The translations under genes and the position numbers were made by a program. A DNA stretch of 64,000 nucleotides, from contig JBFLYO010000014.1 in assembly GCA_040756745.1 (NCBI GenBank), positions 25,101 to 89,100 of the forward strand. The letters run 5' to 3'. Shown one piece after another: positions 34,516 through 42,967 of this stretch (the stretch's first letter is position 1; each line of letters starts with the position of its first letter). The stretch comes from JBFLYO01 sp040756745. GTDB taxonomy: Bacteria > Bacteroidota > Ignavibacteria > UBA10030 > UBA6906. A model generated the notes under the pieces. That model saw only the letters and a list, made by a program, of their open reading frames with translations. It ran no database searches and was not told the origin of the DNA.

Positions 34516-35687
34516 GTGAGCTACCTACATACAACAGATCTCTCGTATTTGCGGGCGCGTGTACGGGGATGTTCCTGTTCGGGATCGTCATGATCTCGCT
34601 CGGGTCTCTCCTTCCGGTGCTCACGGGGAAATTCGCCCTCGATCCGGTCGCCGCCGGCTCGCTTGCCATACTCCTCCCGTTCGGCATTCTTGCAGGGTCG
34701 CTCGTGTTCGGACCCGTCGTCGACCGCTACGGCTACAGGGCTCTTCTTGCACTCTGCACGTTGTTAATCGCCCTCGGGCTTATTGGGATCGCCCTGGCCT
34801 CTGAGTACGGCTTCCTGCAGGCGTCTATCGTCCTGATCGGTCTCGGCGGCGGCATCCTCAACGGGGCCACAAACGCGCTGGTCTCGGACATCAGCGCTGA
34901 CGGGAGGGGAGCGCGCCTCAGTCTTCTCGGTGTTTTCTTCGGCATCGGAGCACTGGGGATGCCGGCCATCCTGGGGCTCCTCTCCGGGTCGTTCTCCCAC
35001 GAATCGATACTCCTCGGGATCGGGCTGTTAGTGTTGCTTGTTTCGTGTGTCTACTGGGCGATTCGTTTTCCGGTTCCGAAGCAGGTACAGGGATTTCCGC
35101 TCGCACGGGGGGCCGCGCTTGCCACCGACGCGCGGCTGCTGATCCTGGGACTGGTGCTCTTCTTTGAGAGCGGGATGGAAGGGATGCAGAACACCTGGAC
35201 GACAACGTTTCTCCAGCAGCAGTTGGAAACACCGCCGGACCAGGCCCTCTTTGCACTCTCATGCATGGTTCTCGGCCTGACGGCGGCTCGCCTGCTGCTC
35301 GGATGGCTGCTGAAACGGATCTCGATGTGGCGGGCGCTTGCCCTCAGTATTGCATGCATCCTGGCAGGAGAAATCTTGCTGGAGGTTGCCGCATCGTACG
35401 GCCTGGCGGTCGCGGGTCTCGTGCTGATCGGGATCGGGTTTGCTGCGGTGTTCCCGGTCATCCTGGGTGCGATCGGGGACCGGTACACCGCGCTCTCCGG
35501 GACCGCGTTCAGCATTGCACTGACGCTGGCCCTGGTCGGAAACATGATTCTCAACTACCTCGTTGGCGCTATCTCCCAGTCATACGGAATACGCGTCTTT
35601 CCGTTCATCATGCTTGCCGCCCTCTGTATGATGACGCTGTTAGTGATCGCGGCTCGCAGGAAGCTTGCCGGTTCACACATTCAGTAG
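34512..35687 (+). CDS. MFS sugar permease-like transporter
   Basis: 391 residues with about 12 hydrophobic helices. The loop FGPVVDRYGYRALL between helices 2 and 3 is the MFS motif A (G..DR.GRR). The layout resembles FucP/sugar:proton symporters. Start overlaps the ROK kinase stop by 4 bases, so it probably imports the sugar that the kinase phosphorylates. Substrate unknown. Confidence 0.85.
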   Translation: MSELPTYNRSLVFAGACTGMFLFGIVMISLGSLLPVLTGKFALDPVAAGSLAILLPFGILAGSLVFGPVVDRYGYRALLALCTLLIALGLIGIALASEYGFLQASIVLIGLGGGILNGATNALVSDISADGRGARLSLLGVFFGIGALGMPAILGLLSGSFSHESILLGIGLLVLLVSCVYWAIRFPVPKQVQGFPLARGAALATDARLLILGLVLFFESGMEGMQNTWTTTFLQQQLETPPDQALFALSCMVLGLTAARLLLGWLLKRISMWRALALSIACILAGEILLEVAASYGLAVAGLVLIGIGFAAVFPVILGAIGDRYTALSGTAFSIALTLALVGNMILNYLVGAISQSYGIRVFPFIMLAALCMMTLLVIAARRKLAGSHIQ

Positions 35688-35713
35688 TTCATTGCACACC
35701 TTGAGGATCGAAT

Positions 35714-36475
35714 ATGCTCGCTCAGCAATGGTTGGCGAATGCCCGAAGCGTCATGGACGCCATCGAACGGACGCAGCTGGACAAGATTCGGACTGCGGCT
35801 ACGCTCATGGCCGATGCAATCGAAGCGGAGCGATGGGTCCACACATTCGGGTGCGGTCACGCGACGCTTCCTGTGGAGGAGATGTATCCGCGGATTGGCG
35901 GTTTTGTCGGGTTCCATCCGATAATCGAGCTGCCGCTGACGTTTTTCACGCACATAACCGGGGAGATGGGAATTCACCAGTTTCTGTTCCTGGAGCGCGC
36001 GGAGGGGTTCGGCGTGGAGATCATGAAAGGATACACCTTTGATTCGCGCGATGTGATGTGGATCTTTTCCCACTCGGGGATCAACAACGTGAATATCGAC
36101 ATCGCGCTGGAATCGAAGAAGCGCGGCATGAAGGTAGTTGTTTACGGGTCTGCTGGGGAGATCGGCGGAAGAAAGTCAAGGCACTCCTGCGGAAAGACGA
36201 TCTTCGAGCTTGCCGATGTGGTGGTCGACAGCTGCGCGCCCTACGCTGATGCCGCGGTTCCCCTAAAAAATCACCGGGACAAGGTGGGTCCCGTGTCGAC
36301 AATTGCCTTTGTGACCACTGTATGGATGACCGTTACAACGGTTGCCGAGATCCTGGTGAATCGGGGGGTGAAACTCTATATTCATCCGAGTCACAACGAC
36401 CCGGGCGACACAACCGCAAAGGACCGTCTGGCCGCGGCGCTCAGCGAATACAAGCGGAGGGCAGCGACAATATGA
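35714..36475 (+). CDS. SIS-domain sugar-phosphate binding protein
   Basis: 253 residues, one SIS domain: the nucleotide/sugar phosphate loop WVHTFGCGHATLPVEEMYPR near residue 45 and IFSHSGINNVNIDIALESKK near 115 with the Ser residues that bind the phosphate. It belongs to the group often called sugar isomerase domain proteins (UPF0309-like). It follows the MFS gene by 26 bases with a GAGGATCGAAT leader. Likely acts on a phosphosugar made by the ROK kinase. Confidence 0.85.
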   Translation: MLAQQWLANARSVMDAIERTQLDKIRTAATLMADAIEAERWVHTFGCGHATLPVEEMYPRIGGFVGFHPIIELPLTFFTHITGEMGIHQFLFLERAEGFGVEIMKGYTFDSRDVMWIFSHSGINNVNIDIALESKKRGMKVVVYGSAGEIGGRKSRHSCGKTIFELADVVVDSCAPYADAAVPLKNHRDKVGPVSTIAFVTTVWMTVTTVAEILVNRGVKLYIHPSHNDPGDTTAKDRLAAALSEYKRRAATI

Positions 36476-36545
36476 GCATTGCGGATTGCGGAATGCGCCC
36501 GCCTGCCTCTCTGAACTCTCTGAGGCGGGCAGGGATTGCGGAACT
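36476..36545 (+). repeat. GCGGATTGCGGAATG repeat with inserted palindrome
   Basis: GCATTGCGGATTGCGGAATG (36477-36494) and GATTGCGGAACTT (36534-36546) flank a hairpin GCCCGCCT (36497-36504) / AGGCGGGC (36523-36530). Confidence 0.65.
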
Positions 36546-36575
36546 TGACTCTTCCTGACAATTGTGCTATCATTC
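36545..36575 (+). promoter_or_regulatory. promoter of the subtilase gene
   Basis: TTG (36545-36547), 20 bases, TATCATTC (36568-36575); also readable as TTGACT-N17-TATCAT, a good sigma70-type site. Predicted start near 36580. Confidence 0.55.
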
Positions 36576-36598
36576 CCATAGAGCCCGTTCATTGAGAT

Positions 36599-36665
36599 AG
36601 GTCCCCGGTCCCCAACGGGGACCTTTGTATTTTGTGCCCCTTGATCCCATCAAGGAGGGACCGAC
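36599..36665 (+). promoter_or_regulatory. structured leader of the subtilase mRNA
   Basis: Stem AGGTCCCCG (36599-36607) / CGGGGACCT (36616-36624) followed by TTGTATTTT, a terminator-like hairpin. Then CCTTGAT (36639-36645) / ATCAAGG (36649-36655), which covers the start of the ribosome site AAGGAGGG (36652-36659). GGTCCC (36600-36605) and GGTCCCC in the first loop could also pair with GGGACC (36657-36662). It may end the upstream operon, regulate the subtilase, or both. Confidence 0.5.
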
Positions 36666-39600
36666 ATGAAACCTTCATGTTCGCGCGCCCGCATCGTATC
36701 TCTTCTTGCCTGCGCCGTTACTCTTCTCTTCGCCCAACAAGCAACTCCCCAACAGTCTAGCACTCAGTCCTTCCCTGCCGCGGCGCCGTCGGACGCGACA
36801 ATCACCCAGGTGCTGGTGAAGGGCGACAGCGTGATTTCACGCTCCATAACCGACCTCAATGAGGAGGTGGGTCTCATCGTCCAGTTTACTCACCCTCCGC
36901 TGGCCGGAATGATGAGGAAAGGGAGAAGAGCTGTAACCGCAGAACTCGCGATCGCCACGTCGCAGATCGATAATGACCATGCGCGCTTCGCCGCGGATGT
37001 CCTCGCAATCGAAGACCGGGAACGATCCAAACCCAACAGCCCGCTGAAGGTGACAGCGAGTCAAATCCGACACCGGTACAAGAAAGTTCTGAACGGCGTC
37101 GCGCTCAAAACCCGCCGCTGGATGCTCAGCGGCCTGCAACAGCTCCCTTATGTCAAACGGATAGAGCTGGATGCCCGCGTCACGAAATATGACGAGTACT
37201 CCAACCACGTCATCGGTGCCGACAGCGTTTGGGCTCAGACAGGTGCCCAGGGCGACGGAGTTCTCATCGGCATCCTCGACACAGGCATTGACTACACCCA
37301 TCCTGACCTGGGGGGCGGGTTCGGGCCGGCGTTCAAAGTGGTGGGCGGGATTGATCTCGTGAACTACGACAACGACCCCATGGATGACGAGGATCATGGG
37401 ACACATGTTGCGGGAATAGCAGCCGCGGATGGGGCCGGACTGAAAGGGGTGGCTCCACACGCGAAACTCCTGGCGGTGAAAGTGTTGAATGAGAATGGCT
37501 CCGGCTACCAGAGTGATGCAATCGAGGGGATGGAATATGCCCTTGACCCTGATGGCGATCCGGGGACGGATGACGGCGTCGATGTCCTCAACATAAGCTT
37601 TGGCACGTCGGCCGGTCCAAGTTCAGATGCCCTGTCAGAAGCAGCGGATGCGACCGTTCTCGCGGGGACGGTCTGTGTTGCTGCCGCAGGGAACAGCGGC
37701 CCGTACTACGAAATCATTGGTTCACCTGGAATCGGGGAACGAGTGCTGACAGTCGGCGCTACAGACAATACAGACATCGTCCCTTCGTTCAGTTCCAGAG
37801 GTCCCGTCAGTCAAACTGGAAGGATAAAGCCCGATCTGCTCGCCCCCGGCGTCCTGATCAGATCGACAGTAAGGGGAGGATGGGCCACGTATTCCGGGAC
37901 ATCGATGTCTGCGCCCCATGTGACGGGAGCAGTGGCCCTTCTCAAGCAGCTCCATCCGACCTGGATGCCTGAGATGATCAAAGCGGTGTTAATGCAAAGC
38001 GCGCGGGACCTTGGGGCAGATGTGTGGACTCAGGGGAGTGGCAGAGTGGATGTCTTGAAGGCGACGCGCGCACGCGTCGCGGTCACGCCGTCGTTGCTGT
38101 ACTTTGGCTCCACTCCCATGACGCAGGCATCCTATGTCCATGCGGAAACCCTGGTCGTGAGAAACCTCACTGATGTGGCGCATACGTATTCGGCGATTTC
38201 AACGGGTTTTCCCCCGGGAGCATCCGTTAGTCTGTCACCGGCGTTGACATCAGTGCCCGGAAACGACAGTGCCATCGTCGTTGCGACGCTCACCGTGAAC
38301 GTGGCGTCGGTCCCCGACGCCGATGCGCAGACCCACTCGTATGCGGGGCACATCGTGATCAGTTCAGGGACAGACTCGGCTGCCGTCTTGGCCTCATTTG
38401 CCCACTACCCCTACCTCCAAATAGTGCTGAGCGGCGCCTACATAGGCCGGATATACGTTCACAACAGGTTGAATTTTGGAGGTACACGCAATTTCTTTGC
38501 ATGGCCCGTCAATACGACGATCTTTCTCCCCCGCGACACCTATGATGTGATTGCTCCCTTTGAGAATCTTCCCCTTGAACCCCTGAGATGTGTAGTGAGG
38601 GAAAACATCAGTGTGCCTTCACCGGGTATTCTCGAAATAGATGTACAGGAAGCGACCACCTCCGTGACCATCGCTCCGACGAAGATCGACGGCTCTCCGG
38701 TGGACCTGAGCATGAGCATAAACTCCGCTTTCATCCTCCACAAAGAGACCGGATACGGGTGGGGTTTTACTGTTATGGGTGCATCGTGGTTTCTTTATGA
38801 ACGTTTCAACCCGATGTCAGGCGCGTATGTCTATGACTGGCTTCTCCAAACCGATCGTGCCCGTCCGGACGTTTATACATTCTGCGCGACGCTCGATGAC
38901 TTCTCGAGCTCCCGTACCGTCACCTTTCCCCCGGAGAGCTTCAAACATCTCTCGGTACGCTACACACCTCTTCCGGGGATGCCCGACGAGTTGGGCGTGG
39001 TTCATGGGTTTGGACTGAATCCTTTTCCGCCAGATCGGCTTCTTTGGACCGGCAACGTGTACTCCAGGGAATCGTTTCTTTCGAGTCCATTTCAGCAGAA
39101 CTGGTATCTCGTACCAAAGCCGAGGGAGGATTTCCCGGCAAAATCAAATTGGATCAACTTCACGCAAGTCTATGAAGGGGGAGCACCGGGCAATTGGAAT
39201 CCACATACCAGTCGATTGTATTACCTACTCCCAACCTATCAAGCGATCAGCCCAGACACGGTCCGGTCTTTCCCGTCCTGGTTCACGGAGAACAGCGATC
39301 TGAAATTTTCCGGAGCGTCGGTCGGCCTAGGGCTTGGTCCGACGCATTGGACGGGGCGGTTCGTGAATTCTTCAAACCTGATAGATTTTAAGACCAATAC
39401 CCCATACGGATATCGGCAGGAGAACCACCCGGACGGAGTGCTAGAACCCTTTGTCCCACTGTTTGCTTCTCAGTTTCACGACTTCTCTCCAAAGGACCCG
39501 TACTACAAAGTCCTCCAGGGATATGTGGTAATTGACAGCGGCAGCGTCATTGATCATCTCCACGATCTTGTTACGGATGGTTACAGGGACTCCCGCGTGC

Positions 39601-40634
39601 AAATCTTCATACCACAGTCCAATCTCTACTCCCTGCTGATGCGCGACACCGGCTACACGGTGCAGGGGCGACGCGGCTCGTCGCTTGTCAAAGCGACATT
39701 TGATCTGCGGAATGCAGACAGGAATCCCCCGGTCCTTGTCTCGTTCAACATCCTTGACGGGGATGAATTCACCGACTTCATCCCTGAGGACCGGCCGGCG
39801 AAGATGCGCTTCGTGCTGGATGACGACGTCGGCGTTAAGCAGGTCCAACTCATGTACCGATCCGAAGGGGACACCATCTGGTATGAGGTGTCACTGTTTG
39901 AGTGTGCCGGCGGATATGAAGCGATTCTGCCGGCTGAGGCGGCCTGCGGGTTCATCTCCCTGCGCGTGGTGGCGTCGGACCAGTCAGGGAATGTTCTCGA
40001 CATGCAAATGGAGCCGGCCTTCCTGTTCGGGACGCCAGTCCCGATCCAGTTGTCCAGTTTTACCGCAACTGTCCTTGATGTGCCGCACTCGGTGAAGTTG
40101 AGCTGGACGACACTCAGCGAGACCAACAACTGGGGATTCGACGTCCAGAAATCCTCTGAAGCGACAGGGATCTATCGGACGATTCCTCATAGCTTCATCC
40201 CCGGACATGGGACGACGCTCATACCCCAGCACTATGAGTTTGTGGACACGATAGCAGATCCTGGAGTGTCGTATTATCGGCTGCGGCAGACCGATCTTGA
40301 CGGCTCAGTTCACTTCTCGGAACCATGTGGGGTGAATGTCCCGACCGCCGTTTCCGAAAGCGCTCCACCGCCCGAATACTTTCTTGCTCAAAACTACCCC
40401 AATCCGTTCAATTCAAGCACGACGATACGTTACGGCTTACCCATGCGGTCACAGGTCACGTTGACCATCTTTACCGCTCTTGGACAGGAGGTCGCAACCG
40501 CTGTGAGGGAGGAACAGGAGGCCGGGTATCATGAGTGGAGGTTCAACGCGTCGCGGTTTGCCAGCGGGGTGTATTTTTACCGGCTCACAGCCGGGGCGTA
40601 CACACAGACGCGAAAGCTCGTTTTGGTGAGATGA
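36666..40634 (+). CDS. secreted S8 subtilisin-like protease with T9SS sorting domain
   Basis: 1322 residues: signal peptide, an inhibitor-like propeptide (about 55-175), then the S8 domain (about 190-480) with the triad Asp in ILDTGIDYTHPDL, His in DEDHGTHVAGIAA and Ser in SGTSMSAPHVTGA. Long Ig-like beta regions follow (to ~1230) and then a T9SS type A domain (LAQNYPNPFNSSTTIRYGLP ... TRKLVLVR). It should be exported by T9SS and act as a surface or extracellular endopeptidase, matured by propeptide removal. Expression may be controlled by the leader at 36599-36665. Ends before a terminator at 40677. Confidence 0.92.
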   Translation: MKPSCSRARIVSLLACAVTLLFAQQATPQQSSTQSFPAAAPSDATITQVLVKGDSVISRSITDLNEEVGLIVQFTHPPLAGMMRKGRRAVTAELAIATSQIDNDHARFAADVLAIEDRERSKPNSPLKVTASQIRHRYKKVLNGVALKTRRWMLSGLQQLPYVKRIELDARVTKYDEYSNHVIGADSVWAQTGAQGDGVLIGILDTGIDYTHPDLGGGFGPAFKVVGGIDLVNYDNDPMDDEDHGTHVAGIAAADGAGLKGVAPHAKLLAVKVLNENGSGYQSDAIEGMEYALDPDGDPGTDDGVDVLNISFGTSAGPSSDALSEAADATVLAGTVCVAAAGNSGPYYEIIGSPGIGERVLTVGATDNTDIVPSFSSRGPVSQTGRIKPDLLAPGVLIRSTVRGGWATYSGTSMSAPHVTGAVALLKQLHPTWMPEMIKAVLMQSARDLGADVWTQGSGRVDVLKATRARVAVTPSLLYFGSTPMTQASYVHAETLVVRNLTDVAHTYSAISTGFPPGASVSLSPALTSVPGNDSAIVVATLTVNVASVPDADAQTHSYAGHIVISSGTDSAAVLASFAHYPYLQIVLSGAYIGRIYVHNRLNFGGTRNFFAWPVNTTIFLPRDTYDVIAPFENLPLEPLRCVVRENISVPSPGILEIDVQEATTSVTIAPTKIDGSPVDLSMSINSAFILHKETGYGWGFTVMGASWFLYERFNPMSGAYVYDWLLQTDRARPDVYTFCATLDDFSSSRTVTFPPESFKHLSVRYTPLPGMPDELGVVHGFGLNPFPPDRLLWTGNVYSRESFLSSPFQQNWYLVPKPREDFPAKSNWINFTQVYEGGAPGNWNPHTSRLYYLLPTYQAISPDTVRSFPSWFTENSDLKFSGASVGLGLGPTHWTGRFVNSSNLIDFKTNTPYGYRQENHPDGVLEPFVPLFASQFHDFSPKDPYYKVLQGYVVIDSGSVIDHLHDLVTDGYRDSRVQIFIPQSNLYSLLMRDTGYTVQGRRGSSLVKATFDLRNADRNPPVLVSFNILDGDEFTDFIPEDRPAKMRFVLDDDVGVKQVQLMYRSEGDTIWYEVSLFECAGGYEAILPAEAACGFISLRVVASDQSGNVLDMQMEPAFLFGTPVPIQLSSFTATVLDVPHSVKLSWTTLSETNNWGFDVQKSSEATGIYRTIPHSFIPGHGTTLIPQHYEFVDTIADPGVSYYRLRQTDLDGSVHFSEPCGVNVPTAVSESAPPPEYFLAQNYPNPFNSSTTIRYGLPMRSQVTLTIFTALGQEVATAVREEQEAGYHEWRFNASRFASGVYFYRLTAGAYTQTRKLVLVR

Positions 40635-40676
40635 GGGGAGGTTATAGGTCCTCTCAACGAACGAAACCTAACGCGC

Positions 40677-40710
40677 GAGCCGGCACGATATGCCGGCTCG
40701 AGTTGTTTTA
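40677..40710 (+). terminator. terminator of the subtilase gene
   Basis: Perfect 9-bp stem GAGCCGGCA (40677-40685) / TGCCGGCTC (40691-40699), 5-base loop, then GAGTTGTTTTA. Confidence 0.75.
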
Positions 40711-40755
40711 GCGGTGGGCAGCTCTCTCCACTTCGCTGTTCAAATCCCTCTGCCG

Positions 40756-42141
40756 CTATTTCATCAGGAGGATTCGCTGCGAGGCGGTGAAATTCCCGGC
40801 GGCAAGGCGGCAGAAATAGGTGCCCGAGGCAATGCCAGAGCCGCTAAACACTGCCCTGTGCAGGCCGGCATCCTGAACCTCATCGACTAATGTGGCAACC
40901 TTCCGGCCGAGGACATCATAGATCGAGAGCGTCACGGGGAGGCGCGTCGGGAGCGTGTAAGCAATCGTTGTGGTGGGATTGAACGGATTCGGATAATTTT
41001 TCCACAGCCTGAACTCTGCCGGACCCAGCTCAGCAACAACCCCCGTGGTCACGCTGACCCGCACCGCGTCCGTCGGGTGCGAAGAGCCGTCGAGGTCGAT
41101 CTGATTCAGGCGGTAGTACCACGTTCCGACCGGAACGGACCCGTCGAGCCAGGAATACCGTTGGGGCACGAGGGTCGTGCCGTGTCCCGCGACAAATCCC
41201 CCGGCGACTGTCTGAAACGATCCATGCGCTTCCGATCCCCGTTCCACCTGAAATCCGAAATTGTTCACTTCACTCACCGTGGACCACTCAAGGAGCACCC
41301 CCGACCCCGAGGGGGGAATCGATGCCGTGAAAGAAACAATCTGCACTGGCAGCAAAGGCGTCGGCGGGCTCCACTGGATCGACTTCCGCGCAACCGAGAT
41401 GCTTCCGCTATTGGGTTGCAGGGTGTCCGCCGCCTTCAGCTGAACGGACGCGCCGTTCCCGGCAAGGAAAATGTACCCGACAGTCTTTGTCCCGAGGTTT
41501 TCCACCCACCGGATCCTCAGCGCGTCATACGGCCCGCCGGACGGAACCGTCATCTGCCCGTAAGCATCCACAGCGTACGAGATCTGGTGATTGGTCACCG
41601 TGGTTTGAACTGGGGTGCCGTTAAGGGCTATGATTTGCGTCGAAGTATACGTTGAACCCCAGCTGGTGCCGAATGTCGAGGGCAGTGCGTATGTAGTGTC
41701 CACAGGAGAGTTGGTCGTAGCGAGCGAAATGGTCCCGAACGGTGGTGGGAGCGGTCCGCTCGCTTTGTTCCCTGGATTCAAGAGATGAGCTCCGAGGATG
41801 AGGTACTGGTATGCCGTCCCGGTGATTCCCGAGACGACTACCGTCGTCTGGAGGGCGTGCGTTGCCCCGGGGAACTCTGATGCGAAGGGCGTGGAGGACA
41901 CAAGCACGCTTGTGAGCGTCGACGTCGTGTGGGTGCTCAGTCCGCTGAAATTCCAGCTGGTGGAACCGGGAGAGCCGATGTCGGCAGAAGTGGTGACGGT
42001 ATCACTGTTGTTGGTGAGCACAGTGCCGACCAACAATTGCCCGCTTACGTCCGCGGCGGTGATCGTGATCTGTCCCGAACCCGTCGCGGCAACAGCAGTC
42101 AATACGCACAGGGAGATGGAACGAAGAACGGGGCCTTTCAT
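40756..42141 (-). CDS. secreted protein with T9SS sorting domain, function unknown
   Basis: 461 residues, signal peptide (TGSGQI). Residues ~25-270 are Thr/Ser-rich beta sequence without a family I know. From ~275 comes the pattern VQIVSFTASIPPSGSGVLLE ... VNNFGFQVERGS, a domain common before T9SS tails in these bacteria and also present in the subtilase next door. The C-terminus LWKNYPNPFNPTTTIAYTLP ... SQRILLMK is the type A sorting domain. A strong GGAGG precedes ATG 42141 and a promoter lies at 42186-42216. Confidence 0.8.
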   Translation of the reverse strand: MKGPVLRSISLCVLTAVAATGSGQITITAADVSGQLLVGTVLTNNSDTVTTSADIGSPGSTSWNFSGLSTHTTSTLTSVLVSSTPFASEFPGATHALQTTVVVSGITGTAYQYLILGAHLLNPGNKASGPLPPPFGTISLATTNSPVDTTYALPSTFGTSWGSTYTSTQIIALNGTPVQTTVTNHQISYAVDAYGQMTVPSGGPYDALRIRWVENLGTKTVGYIFLAGNGASVQLKAADTLQPNSGSISVARKSIQWSPPTPLLPVQIVSFTASIPPSGSGVLLEWSTVSEVNNFGFQVERGSEAHGSFQTVAGGFVAGHGTTLVPQRYSWLDGSVPVGTWYYRLNQIDLDGSSHPTDAVRVSVTTGVVAELGPAEFRLWKNYPNPFNPTTTIAYTLPTRLPVTLSIYDVLGRKVATLVDEVQDAGLHRAVFSGSGIASGTYFCRLAAGNFTASQRILLMK

Positions 42142-42185
42142 AGGTCCTCCGTAGTCGGTTGATCACGAGAAAGAACCTCATTGGT

Positions 42186-42216
42186 ATAATCTATTCGGCA
42201 TTCCCGAGAAATGCAA
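42186..42216 (-). promoter_or_regulatory. promoter of the 40756-42141 gene
   Basis: On the minus strand TTG (42216-42214), 20 bases, TAGATTAT (42193-42186). The same DNA read on the + strand has TGGTATAAT, but no well-placed TTG for the methyltransferase. Confidence 0.5.
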
Positions 42217-42304
42217 TTCTCCATGATATGCGGCTTGCATCTGACCTCTCAAATGATTTGCGTAGAGGGGGTCACAACAAGGGACGCACTGATCATCAGA
42301 ACTA

Positions 42305-42901
42305 ATGAACAGTCGCACATTTCAAGCGAAGGACGCACACAAATTGGAGGATCCCGAACGGCTCCGCTGGCTTCCTCCAGGTGACGTCGTTGCCGCTCTT
42401 CAACTCCGGAAAGGGACAGCGGTGGCCGACATCGGCGCAGGCACAGGATACTTCACACTTCCGATCGCGACTGCCGTCGGCGAGAAAGGACAGGTCTTTG
42501 CCGTGGATTTCCAAGAAGAGATGCTCTTGCTGCTCCAAAAGAAGCTTCAGCGCAATCCCGCAGCGGGCAATATCACGCTCGTGAGAGGGGAGGCATCGGC
42601 AACCACGCTTCCCTCGGGCAGTGTTGACCTCAAGTTCCTCGCCAACGTCTGGCACGAGTTGGATGACCACCCTGCGGTGTTGAAGGAAGCACGTCGTATC
42701 ATACGCCCTGACGGAAGAATTGCGATCCTTGATTGGCGGCCGGATGTCACCGTCCCGCCAGGCCCGCCGCGGGAACACCGCATCGCTGCAGAGGCGGTGG
42801 CGGACGTTCTTCGGAGCGCGGGGTGGAAGATGCTTTCGCTTGTCCCCGTCGGAACGTACAGCTACCTGGTTCAGGCGGAGATTTCGGTGAGACTCCCATG
42901 A
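42305..42901 (+). CDS. class I SAM-dependent methyltransferase
   Basis: 198 residues. Motif I VADIGAGTGYFTLPIA binds S-adenosylmethionine, with the acidic FAVDF after strand 2 and LKFLANVWHELDDHPAVLKE / LKEARRIIRPDGRIAILDW as motifs of the UbiE/Methyltransf_25-31 group. Substrate unknown; related proteins are annotated as arsenite or generic methyltransferases. No ribosome site is visible before ATG 42305, as for many genes here. It stands alone between two T9SS cargo genes. Confidence 0.88.
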   Translation: MNSRTFQAKDAHKLEDPERLRWLPPGDVVAALQLRKGTAVADIGAGTGYFTLPIATAVGEKGQVFAVDFQEEMLLLLQKKLQRNPAAGNITLVRGEASATTLPSGSVDLKFLANVWHELDDHPAVLKEARRIIRPDGRIAILDWRPDVTVPPGPPREHRIAAEAVADVLRSAGWKMLSLVPVGTYSYLVQAEISVRLP

Positions 42902-42967
42902 CTTGGACACAGCGACCTGCAGGCGGGCAGATTTCTCTTCTCTCCGTAACCTTGGTATCGCCTGATA

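Noticed and set aside
36599..36624. Simple terminator of the SIS operon only
   Set aside because: Not fully excluded, but the good promoter at 36545-36575 places the hairpin inside the subtilase leader, so it is listed as a leader structure.
42182..42190. TGGTATAAT on the + strand as an extended -10 promoter for the methyltransferase
   Set aside because: The matching TTG spacing is off (23), while the minus-strand reading gives TTG-N20-TAGATTAT for the divergent gene.
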